From Ruminimicrobiellum sp045223915 (GTDB lineage: Bacteria > Elusimicrobiota > Endomicrobiia > Endomicrobiales > Endomicrobiaceae), in contig JBGUZU010000040.1 in the NCBI GenBank assembly GCA_045223915.1, positions 62,001 through 126,000 of the forward strand: a stretch of 64,000 nucleotides of DNA, given 5' to 3'. Position numbers and translations under genes: made by a program. Below the pieces are notes generated by a model, which did no database searches, was not told the origin of the DNA, and saw only the letters and a program-made list of their open reading frames with translations. Of this stretch, positions 50,741 to 61,600 are shown piece by piece. Within the stretch, counting starts at the first letter, position 1, and every line of letters begins with the position of its first letter.

Positions 50741-53527
50741 TTACTTAGTTGCATCATCACATCTCGAACATAATCCGTCTTCATTTATACCGTCAATGTG
50801 TCTCCAACATCTTTCGCATTTACCGTAAGAAGATTTTCCCGCAACAACGGAAATTTCTTCCGCATTATCGGATTTTTCCAACTTAATATCCCAACTGCCG
50901 AATACAATGTTTATCAAATCGATATCGTTCAATGCTTTCTCATACTTTGAACCATACTTTATTGTTAAACTTGATTCCAAGTTGGAACCGATAATCTTAT
51001 CTTTTCTTAATTTTTCCGTTTCTGCCAAAACTTGTTGTTTTATTTTTACAAGAGTTTCCCACTTTGCAAGAACATCTTTTTCCAACTTATATTCTTCATT
51101 TACCGCAGGGAAATCCACCAATGTTACAAATTCAGGTAAATCTTGTTTTATTTTCTTTATTTCTTTCCATGCTTCATGCATTGTAAAAGTTAATATCGGT
51201 GACATTACTTCTACCAATGCAGTAACAATTTCAAGCATTGCGGATTGTGCACTTCTTCTTGCTTTACTGTTAACTTTATCGCAATATAAAATATCTTTTA
51301 ATGCATCAAGATAAAATCCGCTTAAAAATACCGTGCAGAAATCGTTTATAACTTTAACTGTTTTATGGAACTCGTAATTTTCAAAACCGGTTTCAGCCTG
51401 TTTTACAACTTCGTTTAATGTCCATAAAGCATATTTATCTATCTCGTTCATATCTGCAAATTTTACTATATCTTCTTTTTTCATATCGCTGATATTTCCG
51501 AGCATAAATCTTATTGTGTTTCTTATTTTTCTGTAGGTGTCGGTATGACCTTTTATAATTTCGTCTGAAATTCTTACATCTTCTCTGTAATCGCAGGATG
51601 CAACCCACAATCTTAAAATATCCGCACCGTACTTATTTATTATTTGTAAAGGATCAAGTCCGTTACCCAAAGATTTAGACATCTTTCTGCCTTGACCGTC
51701 AACCAAAAATCCGTGAGTAAGAACGGTTTTGTAAGGTGCTCTGCCTTTTATTGCAACTGCAGGAAGCAACGAACTTTGGAACCACCCTCTGTGTTGGTCG
51801 CTGCCTTCAAGATATAAATCCGCGGGAAATTCCAAAGAATCATAGTTTCCGCTCGACAATACGGCTTCACTTGATACTCCGGAATCAAACCAAACATCAA
51901 GAATATCTTCTTCTTTCTTAAATTCCGTTTTACCGCATTTCGGACATTTTACATCAAAACCTTTAAGCCAATCTTCTGCGGATTTTTCGTACCAAATTCC
52001 GGCACCGTGAACTTTGAATTCTCCAACAACTTTATCTATGATTTTTTTATCAAGTATAGGTTCACCGCACTCTTTACAATAGAATATCGGTAACGGAACT
52101 CCCCACAATCTCTGACGACTCAAACACCAATCGGGTCTTGTTTGTATCATTCCGGTAATTCTTGATTCTCCGTATTTAGGAACCCAATTAACATTCTTAA
52201 TTTCTTTAAGAAGATTTTGTCTTAAATCATTCAAATCCACACCCATAAACCATTGAGGAGTTGCTCTGAATATCACAGGTTTCTTACATCTCCAACAATG
52301 AGGATAAGAGTGACTTATTTTTATACTTGCAAGAAGAGTTCCTTCTTTCGTAAGTTTTTCGATTATTAAAGGATTTGCTTTAAACACATTTATTCCTTCA
52401 AATTCGGGAACTTCTTTTGTAAATTGTCCTCTGTCATTTAAAGGTGAAATAATATCAAGTTTGTATGCTAATCCCGCCTGATAGTCTTCCTGACCGTGTC
52501 CAGGAGCAATATGAACTATACCGGAACCGTCTTCCATACTGACATAATCCGCCAAAATACCGAGCGATTTTCTGTCTACTATAGGATTTTGACATTTGAT
52601 ATATTCCAAATCTTTACCGTCAACTTCCGCTTTTACGGTAAAACTTTCCGCAGAGATTTTGTTCTTAACATTTTCCGCCAAATCTCTTGCAACAATTATT
52701 TTTTCAACTTTGCCGTTTAATATATATTCACAGGCAACATATTTTGCTACAGGTGAAAATGCAAGTGCCACGTTGGACGGTAATGTCCAAGGTGTTGTTG
52801 TCCATATTAATACGGAATAATCTTTCAACAAATCTTGTTTATCTTTTAATGCATCACTCAATTCAACAATTTTAAATTTTACAAATATTGAATCGGATGT
52901 AACATCCGCATATTCAACTTCAGCATCCGCAAGAGCTGTTTCGCACGATGAACACCAATAAACAGGTTTTTTCTTTCTGAACAAATAATTTTTTTCTACA
53001 AGTTCACCGAAAACTTTTACTATTGATGCTTCATATTTAGGATCCAACGTAAGATAAGGTTTCTCCCAATCTGCAAATACTCCCAATCTTTTAAACCCTT
53101 CTCTCTGTATTGAAACAAATCTTTTTGCAAAATCACTTGCCTGTTGTCTGAAAACTTTTTTATCTACTTTATGTTTATCGGTTTTTAATTCTTTTAAACA
53201 TTGTGTTTCTATAGGAAGACCGTGACAATCCCAACCGGGTGTGTAAGGAGTATCAAAACCTTTCATGTTTTTATATTTCAAAATAAAATCTTTTAAAATT
53301 TTATTCAATGCATGTCCGCTGTGCATATTTCCGTTGGCATACGGAGGTCCGTCGTGAAGAATAAATTTCTTCTTACCTTGATTTTTTGCTCTCATCTTCT
53401 CGTAAATTTTAGCATCGTACAACTCTTTTAAAAAGTCCGGTTCTCTTTGAGCTAAATTTGCTTTCATTTGAAAGTCTGTTTTAGGTAAATTAACAGTTTT
53501 TGAATAATCTTTTTTTTCGTTTTCCAT
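50741..53527 (-). CDS. ileS: Isoleucyl-tRNA synthetase
   Basis: 928 residues, standard bacterial form. HIGH-like PPYANGNMHSGHALNK near 61; editing domain with WTTTPWTLPSNVALAF; GWDCHGLPIE; DVWFDSGVSSEAVL; KMSKS in GRKMSKSLGNGLDPLQI near 600; C-terminal zinc finger CERCWRHIDGINEDGLCSRC. The zinc tail marks the bacterial, mupirocin-sensitive-type enzyme class by architecture. It follows mtnA by 26 bp. Confidence 0.97.
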   Translation of the reverse strand: MENEKKDYSKTVNLPKTDFQMKANLAQREPDFLKELYDAKIYEKMRAKNQGKKKFILHDGPPYANGNMHSGHALNKILKDFILKYKNMKGFDTPYTPGWDCHGLPIETQCLKELKTDKHKVDKKVFRQQASDFAKRFVSIQREGFKRLGVFADWEKPYLTLDPKYEASIVKVFGELVEKNYLFRKKKPVYWCSSCETALADAEVEYADVTSDSIFVKFKIVELSDALKDKQDLLKDYSVLIWTTTPWTLPSNVALAFSPVAKYVACEYILNGKVEKIIVARDLAENVKNKISAESFTVKAEVDGKDLEYIKCQNPIVDRKSLGILADYVSMEDGSGIVHIAPGHGQEDYQAGLAYKLDIISPLNDRGQFTKEVPEFEGINVFKANPLIIEKLTKEGTLLASIKISHSYPHCWRCKKPVIFRATPQWFMGVDLNDLRQNLLKEIKNVNWVPKYGESRITGMIQTRPDWCLSRQRLWGVPLPIFYCKECGEPILDKKIIDKVVGEFKVHGAGIWYEKSAEDWLKGFDVKCPKCGKTEFKKEEDILDVWFDSGVSSEAVLSSGNYDSLEFPADLYLEGSDQHRGWFQSSLLPAVAIKGRAPYKTVLTHGFLVDGQGRKMSKSLGNGLDPLQIINKYGADILRLWVASCDYREDVRISDEIIKGHTDTYRKIRNTIRFMLGNISDMKKEDIVKFADMNEIDKYALWTLNEVVKQAETGFENYEFHKTVKVINDFCTVFLSGFYLDALKDILYCDKVNSKARRSAQSAMLEIVTALVEVMSPILTFTMHEAWKEIKKIKQDLPEFVTLVDFPAVNEEYKLEKDVLAKWETLVKIKQQVLAETEKLRKDKIIGSNLESSLTIKYGSKYEKALNDIDLINIVFGSWDIKLEKSDNAEEISVVAGKSSYGKCERCWRHIDGINEDGLCSRCDDATK

Positions 53528-53553
53528 TTTCTTGTTTAACCTTTTTTATATTT

Positions 53554-54597
53554 TTATTTAATTTTTTTCAGTGTAGAAATTTTGTTTGGCTTGAAAACAC
53601 CTTTTTCCGTGATAATCATTGTAATGTTTGATGCCGGAGTGATATCAAAACCGGGATGTCTTACCTGTGTACCTTTAGGAGCAATTTCTTTGCCGTTTAT
53701 TTTTAAAACTTCTTCGGCAGATCTTTCTTCTATTTTTATCTTTGTACCGTACAAAGTTGAAAAATCTATTGTAGAACTCGGGGCCACAACATAAAAAGGT
53801 ATCTTATGATATTTTGCAAGTATCGACAACGAATAAGTTCCTATTTTATTTGCAACATCACCGTTTGAAGCAATTCTGTCCGCACCGACAATAACGGCAT
53901 CTACTTTTTCCGTCTTCATTATATATCCTGCCATATTATCGGTAATTAAAGTATACGGAATTTTTTCTTGTTGAAGTTCCCATGCGGTAAGCCTTGCACC
54001 CTGCAAATAAGGTCTTGTTTCATCAACAAAAACTTTTTTTATTTTCCCGTTCTTATAACCCGTTCTTATCATTCCGAGTGCTGTTCCGTAACCTGCAGTG
54101 GCAAGTGCACCGGCATTACAATGAGTAAGAACTACGGAATTCTTTTTCAATAATCTTGCTCCGAAATCAGCCATAATCTTATTACATTCTATATCTTCGT
54201 CGTAAATTTCGTTTGCCGCAGATTCCAAAGCAGCAACAAAATTTTCGGGATTTAATTTTAAAGAACTTTCTACAACTACACACATTTTATCTACAGCCCA
54301 CTTTAAGTTAACGGCTGTAGGCCTTGCTTGTATCATTTCTTCGGAAACTTTTTTAATAAATTTAATCTTTTCCGTGGGAGATAACTTTGCGGCCTTTGTT
54401 CCTGCCAGAACCATACCGTAAGCCGCACTCACACCTATAGCCGGAGCACCTCTTACAATCATATTCTTAATCGCTTTTATAACATCGGTATATGTTTTAC
54501 ATTTTCTGTACACAACTTTACTCGGTAATTCCAGTTGGTCCAACAAAAAAAGTGTACCTTTTTCCCAATATAAAGTTTCCGACATTTTATTATTCAT
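53554..54597 (-). CDS. mtnA: S-methyl-5-thioribose-1-phosphate isomerase
   Basis: 347 residues, converts MTR-1-P to MTRu-1-P in methionine salvage. MIVRGAPAIGVSAAYGM near 46-62; VVLTHCNAGALATAGYGTALG with catalytic Cys; ETRPYLQGARLTAWEL; IVGADRIASNGDVANKIGTYSLSI with catalytic Asp. eIF2B-like fold. No other salvage gene is here; alternatively it serves the DHAP shunt of 5'-deoxyadenosine. MSETLYW at codon 5 could be the true start. Confidence 0.95.
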   Translation of the reverse strand: MNNKMSETLYWEKGTLFLLDQLELPSKVVYRKCKTYTDVIKAIKNMIVRGAPAIGVSAAYGMVLAGTKAAKLSPTEKIKFIKKVSEEMIQARPTAVNLKWAVDKMCVVVESSLKLNPENFVAALESAANEIYDEDIECNKIMADFGARLLKKNSVVLTHCNAGALATAGYGTALGMIRTGYKNGKIKKVFVDETRPYLQGARLTAWELQQEKIPYTLITDNMAGYIMKTEKVDAVIVGADRIASNGDVANKIGTYSLSILAKYHKIPFYVVAPSSTIDFSTLYGTKIKIEERSAEEVLKINGKEIAPKGTQVRHPGFDITPASNITMIITEKGVFKPNKISTLKKIK

Positions 54598-54624
54598 ATT
54601 TTTCTCTTAAAGTCGATTTAATCT

Positions 54625-54888
54625 CTACGGTATAGTATCTAAAACTTCTTCCAATTCTTCTTCGGTTCTTCCTGTAATTTCTATGGTTTTTTCTCTTCCT
54701 CTTTCACCTTTTCTTAAGAGGACATGAGATCTATTAACATCAAAAAAATCAGATAAATATTCGCATAATTCTTCGTTAGCTTTTCCTTCAACGGCAGGAG
54801 CAGCAATTTTTACTCTTAAAATAGACCCAATTCTGCTTACAACATCATTTCTTTTTGAATTAGGAATTACTCTTACTTTAATAATCAT
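54625..54888 (-). CDS. DUF167 (YggU) family protein
   Basis: 87 residues: MIIKVRVIPNSKRNDVV and VKIAAPAVEGKANEELCEYLSDFFDV, LLRKGERGREKTIEI match the family throughout. Often next to yggS/proC. Function not established. It begins 34 bp after proC. Confidence 0.94.
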   Translation of the reverse strand: MIIKVRVIPNSKRNDVVSRIGSILRVKIAAPAVEGKANEELCEYLSDFFDVNRSHVLLRKGERGREKTIEITGRTEEELEEVLDTIP

Positions 54889-54922
54889 TACTTTTACCTC
54901 TCTACTTATTACTTATTATATA

Positions 54923-55741
54923 TTAAAGTTCTTCTGCTCTTTGTTTAGCTTTTTCAATAGCAGAAAAAACGACTTGTTTAAAATCGCTGTTTAAAAATTC
55001 TTCCATAGCTTTTTCGGTTGTTCCTCCCGGAGAAGTAACATTCTTTCTTAAAACGGTATCATCAAGTCCGCTTTCGATAAGCATTTTTCCGGAACCGAAT
55101 ATTGTTTGATAAACCAATTCTTTGGCCATATCGGAAGGAATACCTAAATTTTCGGCAGCTTGTCTCATAACTTCGGAGAAATAAAATACATAAGCAGGTC
55201 CCGAACCGGAAACAGCGGTGATTGCATTTATTAATTTTTCTTTTACAACAACAACTCTTCCGATAACGGAGAACAAGTCCGCTATATCGTTAATATTTTC
55301 TTTTGTTGCGTTTTTCCCGCCGCAAACAGCCATAGCACCTTTTCCTACAAGTGCCGGAGTGTTAGGCATAACTCTTATAAGAACGGTTTTCTTTGAAAGA
55401 TATTTCTCTACAAATTCCGTCGTTATACCGGCAGCAATTGTAACAACCATTTTAGCTTTTCCGATTTGTTTGCCGTATTCTTCCAATACATTTTTAAAAG
55501 TTTGCGGTTTTATAGTTAAAAAAACTATATCAGCTTTATTTAAAGCTTCACTTTTATCTTGTTGAGCGGATACCGCATATTTCTGAGCCATATATTGTAA
55601 TCTGTCTCTTGAAATATCGTTACAAACAATATTTGAAGCTTTTACTATATCATATTTTACAAATCCCGATATTATGGCTTCAGCCATATTACCCGAACCG
55701 ATAAAAACGACCTTTTTGTCGTAAAACTTTTTACTTATCAT
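54923..55741 (-). CDS. proC: Pyrroline-5-carboxylate reductase
   Basis: 272 residues, last step of proline synthesis. VVFIGSGNMAEAIISGFV (dinucleotide loop, 10-27), VFLTIKPQTF, VIRVMPNTPALVGKGAMAVCG, AVSGSGPAYVFYFSEVMRQAAENLG, and VTSPGGTTEKAMEEF. It overlaps yggS by 11 bp, the common yggS-proC pair. Confidence 0.96.
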   Translation of the reverse strand: MISKKFYDKKVVFIGSGNMAEAIISGFVKYDIVKASNIVCNDISRDRLQYMAQKYAVSAQQDKSEALNKADIVFLTIKPQTFKNVLEEYGKQIGKAKMVVTIAAGITTEFVEKYLSKKTVLIRVMPNTPALVGKGAMAVCGGKNATKENINDIADLFSVIGRVVVVKEKLINAITAVSGSGPAYVFYFSEVMRQAAENLGIPSDMAKELVYQTIFGSGKMLIESGLDDTVLRKNVTSPGGTTEKAMEEFLNSDFKQVVFSAIEKAKQRAEEL

Positions 55742-56423
55742 AATTTCTCTCCCCGAATATGGCTGTTCCTACTCTTACCATATTCGAACCTTCTTGTATT
55801 GCAATTTCAAAATCATCGGACATTCCCATTGATAGAATATTGAAATTGGCATCTTTTTTCGTATTTTTTATATTTTCAAATACTTCATAAGCTAATTTAA
55901 AATATGGCCTAACCAACTCTTTATCATCAAAAAAAGGTGCTATTGTCATTATTCCGCAAACAGAAATATTCGGACAATTTAAAGCACAATAATCGTATAT
56001 TTCGTAAACTTTGTCTTTTGATGCACCATACTTTGTTTCTTCGGTTGAAACTTTAAATTCAATTAAACATTTTTGAACTTTGTTTATATCTTTCGCATGT
56101 CTGTTTATATCTTTTGCCAAATCTATGCTGTCCAAAGACTGTATCAAATCAAAATTTAATACCGCTTTCTTGGCCTTATTTGACTGCAAATGTCCTATAA
56201 AATGTTTATTTATACCGTTTAAACTGTTAGAAAGAACTTCGAATTTAGGTAATGCTTCCTGTATTTTACTTTCAGCAATATCTAAAATTCCCGTATCTAT
56301 AGCCTGTTTAGCACATTCCGCAGAAAAAGTCTTAGTAACGGCAAGTAATGTTATCTTCCTGCCGTTTGATGCTTTTTCTATTCTATTTTTTATATCATTA
56401 ATATTTTCAGCTATAGTATTCAC
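55731..56423 (-). CDS. yggS: YggS family PLP homeostasis protein
   Basis: 230 residues. The PLP Lys is in ITLLAVTKTFSAE near 31; GESKIQEAL-like IAESKIQEALPKF, HFIGHLQSNKAKK, and LSMGMSDDFEIAIQEGSNMVRVGTAIFG are family blocks. Binds PLP and affects vitamin B6 and amino-acid balance; no reaction known. First in yggS-proC-yggU-mtnA-ileS-lspA. Confidence 0.95.
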   Translation of the reverse strand: MNTIAENINDIKNRIEKASNGRKITLLAVTKTFSAECAKQAIDTGILDIAESKIQEALPKFEVLSNSLNGINKHFIGHLQSNKAKKAVLNFDLIQSLDSIDLAKDINRHAKDINKVQKCLIEFKVSTEETKYGASKDKVYEIYDYCALNCPNISVCGIMTIAPFFDDKELVRPYFKLAYEVFENIKNTKKDANFNILSMGMSDDFEIAIQEGSNMVRVGTAIFGERNYDK

Positions 56424-56505
56424 AATTTATCTGTGTATTATACCATATTTTGTGGCAGTTGTTAATAATATTACTAAATATCTACCCTTTTATATAATAT
56501 TTTTG

Positions 56506-56511
56506 TATAAT
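56506..56511 (+). promoter_or_regulatory. -10 box of recG, apparently leaderless
   Basis: TATAAT ends 6 nt before ATG 56518 and no ribosome site is visible (ACTGGA precedes ATG). A second TATAAT at 56493-56498 is an alternative. -35 boxes are weak. Confidence 0.4.
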
Positions 56512-56517
56512 ACTGGA

Positions 56518-58614
56518 ATGAACTTATCTACGGATATAAAATACATCAAAGGTATAGGTCCTAAAAGAGCTTTGGCATTATCAAAACTTTCTATAAATAA
56601 TGTTGAAGATCTTATAACTTTTTTCCCGAGAACATACCAAGACAGGACCGTAATAACGAAAATATCAAATATACTTTTCAGTCAGCATTACTGTATATTC
56701 GGTAAAATTGTAAACACTTACACAAAAAAGTTATCTATGAACTTATCCGTATTTTCCGCGGAAATAGATGACGGTTCCGGTACCATTACCGCAAATTTTT
56801 TCAGGAAAGTTAACCCTTACTCAAAATTTGATATCTTTGCAACAATAAAAAACTCTTTCAAACCAAATTCTTTTGTTTATATATATGGTATATGTGAACT
56901 GAAGTTCGGACAAAAACAAGTTTCGGTTGAAGATTACGAAACAGTAGAAAACAAAGATTCCGTCAGTGAACAGTTTAATAAACTTGTTCCTGTTTACGAT
57001 TTAACGGCAGGAATAACACAAAAAACAATTTTATCCGCACTAAAACTTGTTTTAAACGATATGGCAAACATTTATCCCGATATAATATCAACCAACGATA
57101 AATACAAAACAAAACTTATGCCGATAAGTCAGGCAATAAGAACAATACATTTCCCGAAAACATTGCAAGAAGCGGAACTTGCAAGGCAATCTTTTGCTTT
57201 ACAGGAATTTTTATTATTACAGATAGTTCTCAGCAAAGCTAAACAAAAAAACACGATAAAACAAAAAACAAGCAAATATAAAATAACAAAAGAATTGTTG
57301 ACTCCCTTTAAAAATCGTCTTAAATTTGAATTTACAAAAGCACAAAAGAAAGCAATAAACGAAATTTTCAATGATATGATGAGCAAAAAAGCAATGAACA
57401 GAATGCTTATGGGTGATGTCGGTTCCGGTAAAACCGTCGTTGCTTTAAGTGCAATTCTTCTGGCCGTAGAAAACGGATATCAAGCCGCTATAGTTGCACC
57501 TACGGAAATTCTTGCAGAACAACATTACCTTACATTTAAAAATATGCTTGAAGGTTTAAATGTTAATATTGAACTTGTTACTTCTTCAAACTTAAAAACA
57601 AAAAAGAAACAAACTGAAATTTTACCTTTAATAGAAAACGGAACTACAAACATTATTGTAGGTACACATTCGGTAATGCAGGAAAGAGTTAAATTTAAAA
57701 ATTTAAGTTTAGTTATTATAGACGAGCAACACAGGTTTGGAGTCTTGCAAAAAGCTTCGGCTCTTGCAAAAGGTAACAACCCCGATGTGCTTATGATGAC
57801 AGCCACCCCTATACCTAGAGGACTTGCAATGACAATATACGGTGAAATGGCAGTAAGTGTACTTGACGAATTGCCGCCGAACAGAACACCTGTACAAACT
57901 TATTGTTTATCGGAAAATATTGCTTACGATTATGCTTTGGAAGAAATAGAAAAAGGTAACCAAATATATATAGTTTATCCCCTTGTAGACGAATCGGATA
58001 AAATCGAACTAAAATCCGCAACGCAAGAAGCGGAAAAATTGTCGCAAACGGTTTTCAAGAACAACAAAGTTGCATTACTGCACGGTAAGATGAAACCGAA
58101 AGAAAAAAATGATGTAATGCTGAAATTTAAAAATAAAGAATTTGATATTTTGATATCGACAACGGTTATTGAAGTAGGTATAGATGTACCAAATGCAACA
58201 ATGATAATAATACAACATGCAGACAGATACGGACTTGCGACGCTGCACCAATTAAGAGGAAGAGTGGGCAGAGGACAAAAGAAATCTTATTGTATACTTG
58301 TTTCAAGTGCGAAAGGTCAAACAGCAAAACAAAGATTGCAAATAATGACAACAACCACCGACGGTTTTAAAATAGCTTCCGAAGATTTAAAAATGAGAGG
58401 TCCGGGAGAATTTACGGGTACTTTACAACACGGTTTTCCCGAATTTAAAGCGGGCGATATAATAAAAGATGTAAAACTTATTGAATATGCAAAACAAGTT
58501 GCCGTTGATATTATCGCTGATGACCCGGAACTTATCGCTCCGGAACACACAAACATAAACTATTTAATTAACACAAAATATTCTCAACTTTCAAAAATTA
58601 TTCAAGTCGGATAA
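56518..58614 (+). CDS. recG: ATP-dependent DNA helicase RecG
   Basis: 698 residues from ATG 56518. The open frame reaches upstream to 56080, but that part is antisense to yggS and homologues begin at MNLSTDIKYIKGIGPKRA. Wedge domain to about 230; FTKAQKKAINEI, Walker A LMGDVGSGKTVVAL, APTEILAEQHY, DEQHRFG (motif II), MTATPIPRGLAMTIYGE, and GRVGRGQKKSYCILVS. Rewinds stalled forks and Holliday junctions. Convergent with carB, 4 bp apart. Confidence 0.95.
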   Translation: MNLSTDIKYIKGIGPKRALALSKLSINNVEDLITFFPRTYQDRTVITKISNILFSQHYCIFGKIVNTYTKKLSMNLSVFSAEIDDGSGTITANFFRKVNPYSKFDIFATIKNSFKPNSFVYIYGICELKFGQKQVSVEDYETVENKDSVSEQFNKLVPVYDLTAGITQKTILSALKLVLNDMANIYPDIISTNDKYKTKLMPISQAIRTIHFPKTLQEAELARQSFALQEFLLLQIVLSKAKQKNTIKQKTSKYKITKELLTPFKNRLKFEFTKAQKKAINEIFNDMMSKKAMNRMLMGDVGSGKTVVALSAILLAVENGYQAAIVAPTEILAEQHYLTFKNMLEGLNVNIELVTSSNLKTKKKQTEILPLIENGTTNIIVGTHSVMQERVKFKNLSLVIIDEQHRFGVLQKASALAKGNNPDVLMMTATPIPRGLAMTIYGEMAVSVLDELPPNRTPVQTYCLSENIAYDYALEEIEKGNQIYIVYPLVDESDKIELKSATQEAEKLSQTVFKNNKVALLHGKMKPKEKNDVMLKFKNKEFDILISTTVIEVGIDVPNATMIIIQHADRYGLATLHQLRGRVGRGQKKSYCILVSSAKGQTAKQRLQIMTTTTDGFKIASEDLKMRGPGEFTGTLQHGFPEFKAGDIIKDVKLIEYAKQVAVDIIADDPELIAPEHTNINYLINTKYSQLSKIIQVG

Positions 58615-58618
58615 AGTT

Positions 58619-61600
58619 TTATAAACTAATACACTCTATATCTTGAAGTTTGTCGTACTCATCGAGAGACTTTAAATATGCAATAACTTTTTCCATATTT
58701 GTAAGCAAAGAACAACCGCACTTAATTGCTGCTTTTCTTATGGTCGCATTTTCTTTTCTTTCGGATATATCAAATGTTTTATGAATATTTATTACAAAAT
58801 CAACTTTACCGTCTTTTATAATATCTATGGCTTTGGGGTTTTCCGTCCAGTTAACCATGTGAACATTATATCCCCTTGCTTTTAAATAGTTTGCTGTTCC
58901 CGTTGTTGCATATACCGGAACATTTAACTTATATAAATTTTCCACAACTTCCATGAATTTTATTTTATCTCTTTCTCTGCCGGAACTTACAAGAATACCT
59001 TTAACCGGTTTTTTTATTTGTGTTGCTTCAAGCGACAATATCATTGCCTGATTAAAATCTTTACCTAAACAACCGACTTCACCCGTTGAACCCATTTCCA
59101 CACCTGTTACAGGGTCTGCACCGTCGAGTCTCTGATAACTGAACATAGATGCTTTCATTCCCACAAAAGGAATTTCGCTTTCATCTATCATTATTTTACT
59201 TATCTTTTCGTTATTCATAACTTTACAGGATATTTCCGCAAGATTTTTTCCCGAAACTTTTGAAATAAAAGGGAACGACCTTGATGCTCTTGAATTACAT
59301 TCTATAACTTTTACATCATTATCTTTTGCAATAAACTGAATATTAAACGGTCCGTTAAGATTTAAACCTTTTGCAATTTTTCTGACGATATCTTTTATCG
59401 TGTTAACTGTTTTTACATAAAGTTTTTCCGGAGGAAATACGAGCGTTGCATCACCGCTGTGAATACCCGCATTTTCAACATGTTCGCTTACCAACGAAAT
59501 TATTACTTCCCCGTTTTTGGCAACACCGTCACATTCAACTTCTTTAGCATCAAGAATAAACTTTGAAATTACTACAGGGTAATCGTCCGAGATATCTTTT
59601 GTTAACGAAAGGAAATAATCCAAACTCTTTTCATCTCCGGCAACATTCATAAGTGTTCCCGACAACACAAAACTCGGTCTTATAAGAACAGGGTATCCTA
59701 CTCTGTTAATAAACTCATCTATTTCTTTTCTTGATGTTGCCGATATCCATTCCGGTTGATCTATACCCATTTTATCGAGCAATGCGGAAAATTTATTTCT
59801 GTCTTCCGCCATATCTACGGTTTTTGCACTATGTCCCAAAATTTTAACTTTAGCATCATTTAACGACGGTATAAGGTTGTTGGGATTTTGTCCGCCCATA
59901 CAAGCTATAACACCTTTCGGTTTTTCTATATCTACAATATCCAACACTCTTTCAAAAGAAAGTTCTTCAAAATAGAGTCTATTGGAAGTTGAAAAGTCCG
60001 TCGATACAGTTTCAGGATTACAATTTATAATTATACTGTCCGCTCTTTTTGTTTTGAAATATTTGCTTGTCATTACAGAACACCAATCAAACTCGCAGCT
60101 GCTGCCGATTCTGTAACTCCCGCTGCCAAGAGTTATAATACCGGAATTTTTCTTTGTTAATTCTATATCGTTATGTGTTCCGTCATAAGATAAGTATAAA
60201 TAGTTTGAACTCGTAGGATATTCTGCGGATGTTGTATCTATTTGTTTTACTACGGGAACTATATTTAATTTCTTTCTTAATTTTCTTATTTCAAGTGAAA
60301 ATTTTTTAATTTCTTTCTGTGTATGCTTTTTGTCGGGTTCTTTTACAGTAAGGAAGAATTTAACTAATTGATAGTCGGAAAAACCGAGTTTTTTCAAATT
60401 TCTTATATATTCTTTACCTAAGTTGTTAAATGTATCGTAAACTGTTTTTGTTTTACTCTTTCTTATTAACTCAACAAGCTCGTTTTCCGTATCGGCAAGA
60501 TGTTTTACATGTGCCAAAAACCATTTTGAAATTTTTGACAGATCGGAAATTTTGTCTATGGAATAACCTCTTTTAAATGCTTCATATATTGCAAACAATC
60601 TTAAATTTGTAGGGTTGGCTATTTCGTATTCAAGTTCTTTTTTGGTTGCATTTTTAAATATGCCGGTTGTTATACCTTCATCGTTTTCATTAACCATTCT
60701 TATGGCTTTTTGTGTTATTTCACAAAAGTTCCTGCCGATAGCCATAACTTCACCGACGGATTTCATTTGTGTTCCCAAAAGTTTTGAAACGCCGGTAAAC
60801 TTTGTTAAGTCCCATCTCGGTACTTTCAATGTCACATAATCCAACGACGGTTCATAAAATGCAGACGTTGTTTGTGTTACCGGGTTTTTAAGTTCAAGCA
60901 AATTAAATCCCGATACAACTTTTGCGGCAATGTATGCTATAGGATAACCTGTGGCTTTTGATGCAAGTGCCGACGATCTTGAAAGTCTTGCATTTATTTC
61001 TATTACATAAAATTCTTTTGTGTAAGGGCTTAATGCAAACTGAACATTACATTCCCCTATTACACCTATATTATGAACAATTTTTATTGCGGTATCTCTT
61101 AACATATTGTTTTCTATATTATCTATCGTTTGGCACGGAGCAACAACTATTGAATCGCCGGTATGTATTCCCATCGGATCAAAATTTTCCATATTACAAA
61201 TGGTTATACAATTTCCCTGCCTGTCTCTCATTACTTCATATTCTATTTCTTTCCAACCGTATAATGATTTTTCTATTAAAATTTGAGGAACACTCATCAA
61301 TGCCGCAGATGCAAGTTGTTCAAGTTTTTCTTTGTTTTCCGCAAGTCCGCTGCCGAGTCCGCCTAAAGCAAATGCGGATCTTGTTATTACCGGATATCCT
61401 ATTTCTTCTGCAACTTTTAATGCTTCTTTAACGGTGGATACCGCTTTACTTGCAGGAATAGGAACATTTATTTCTTTCATTTTTGCGGCAAACAAATCTC
61501 TGTTTTCAGACATTTCAAGAGAATTTACGGATGTTCCCAAAACTTCAACTCCGTATTTTTGTAAAACTCCGCTTTTATAAAGATCTATAACACAGTTAAG

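Noticed and set aside
56080..56517. N-terminal extension of recG
   Set aside because: Antisense to yggS codons; homologous RecG begins at MNLSTDIKYIKG (56518).
60958..61431. Plus-strand ORFs inside carB
   Set aside because: Shadows of a well-conserved gene; Leu-rich translations typical of antisense frames.
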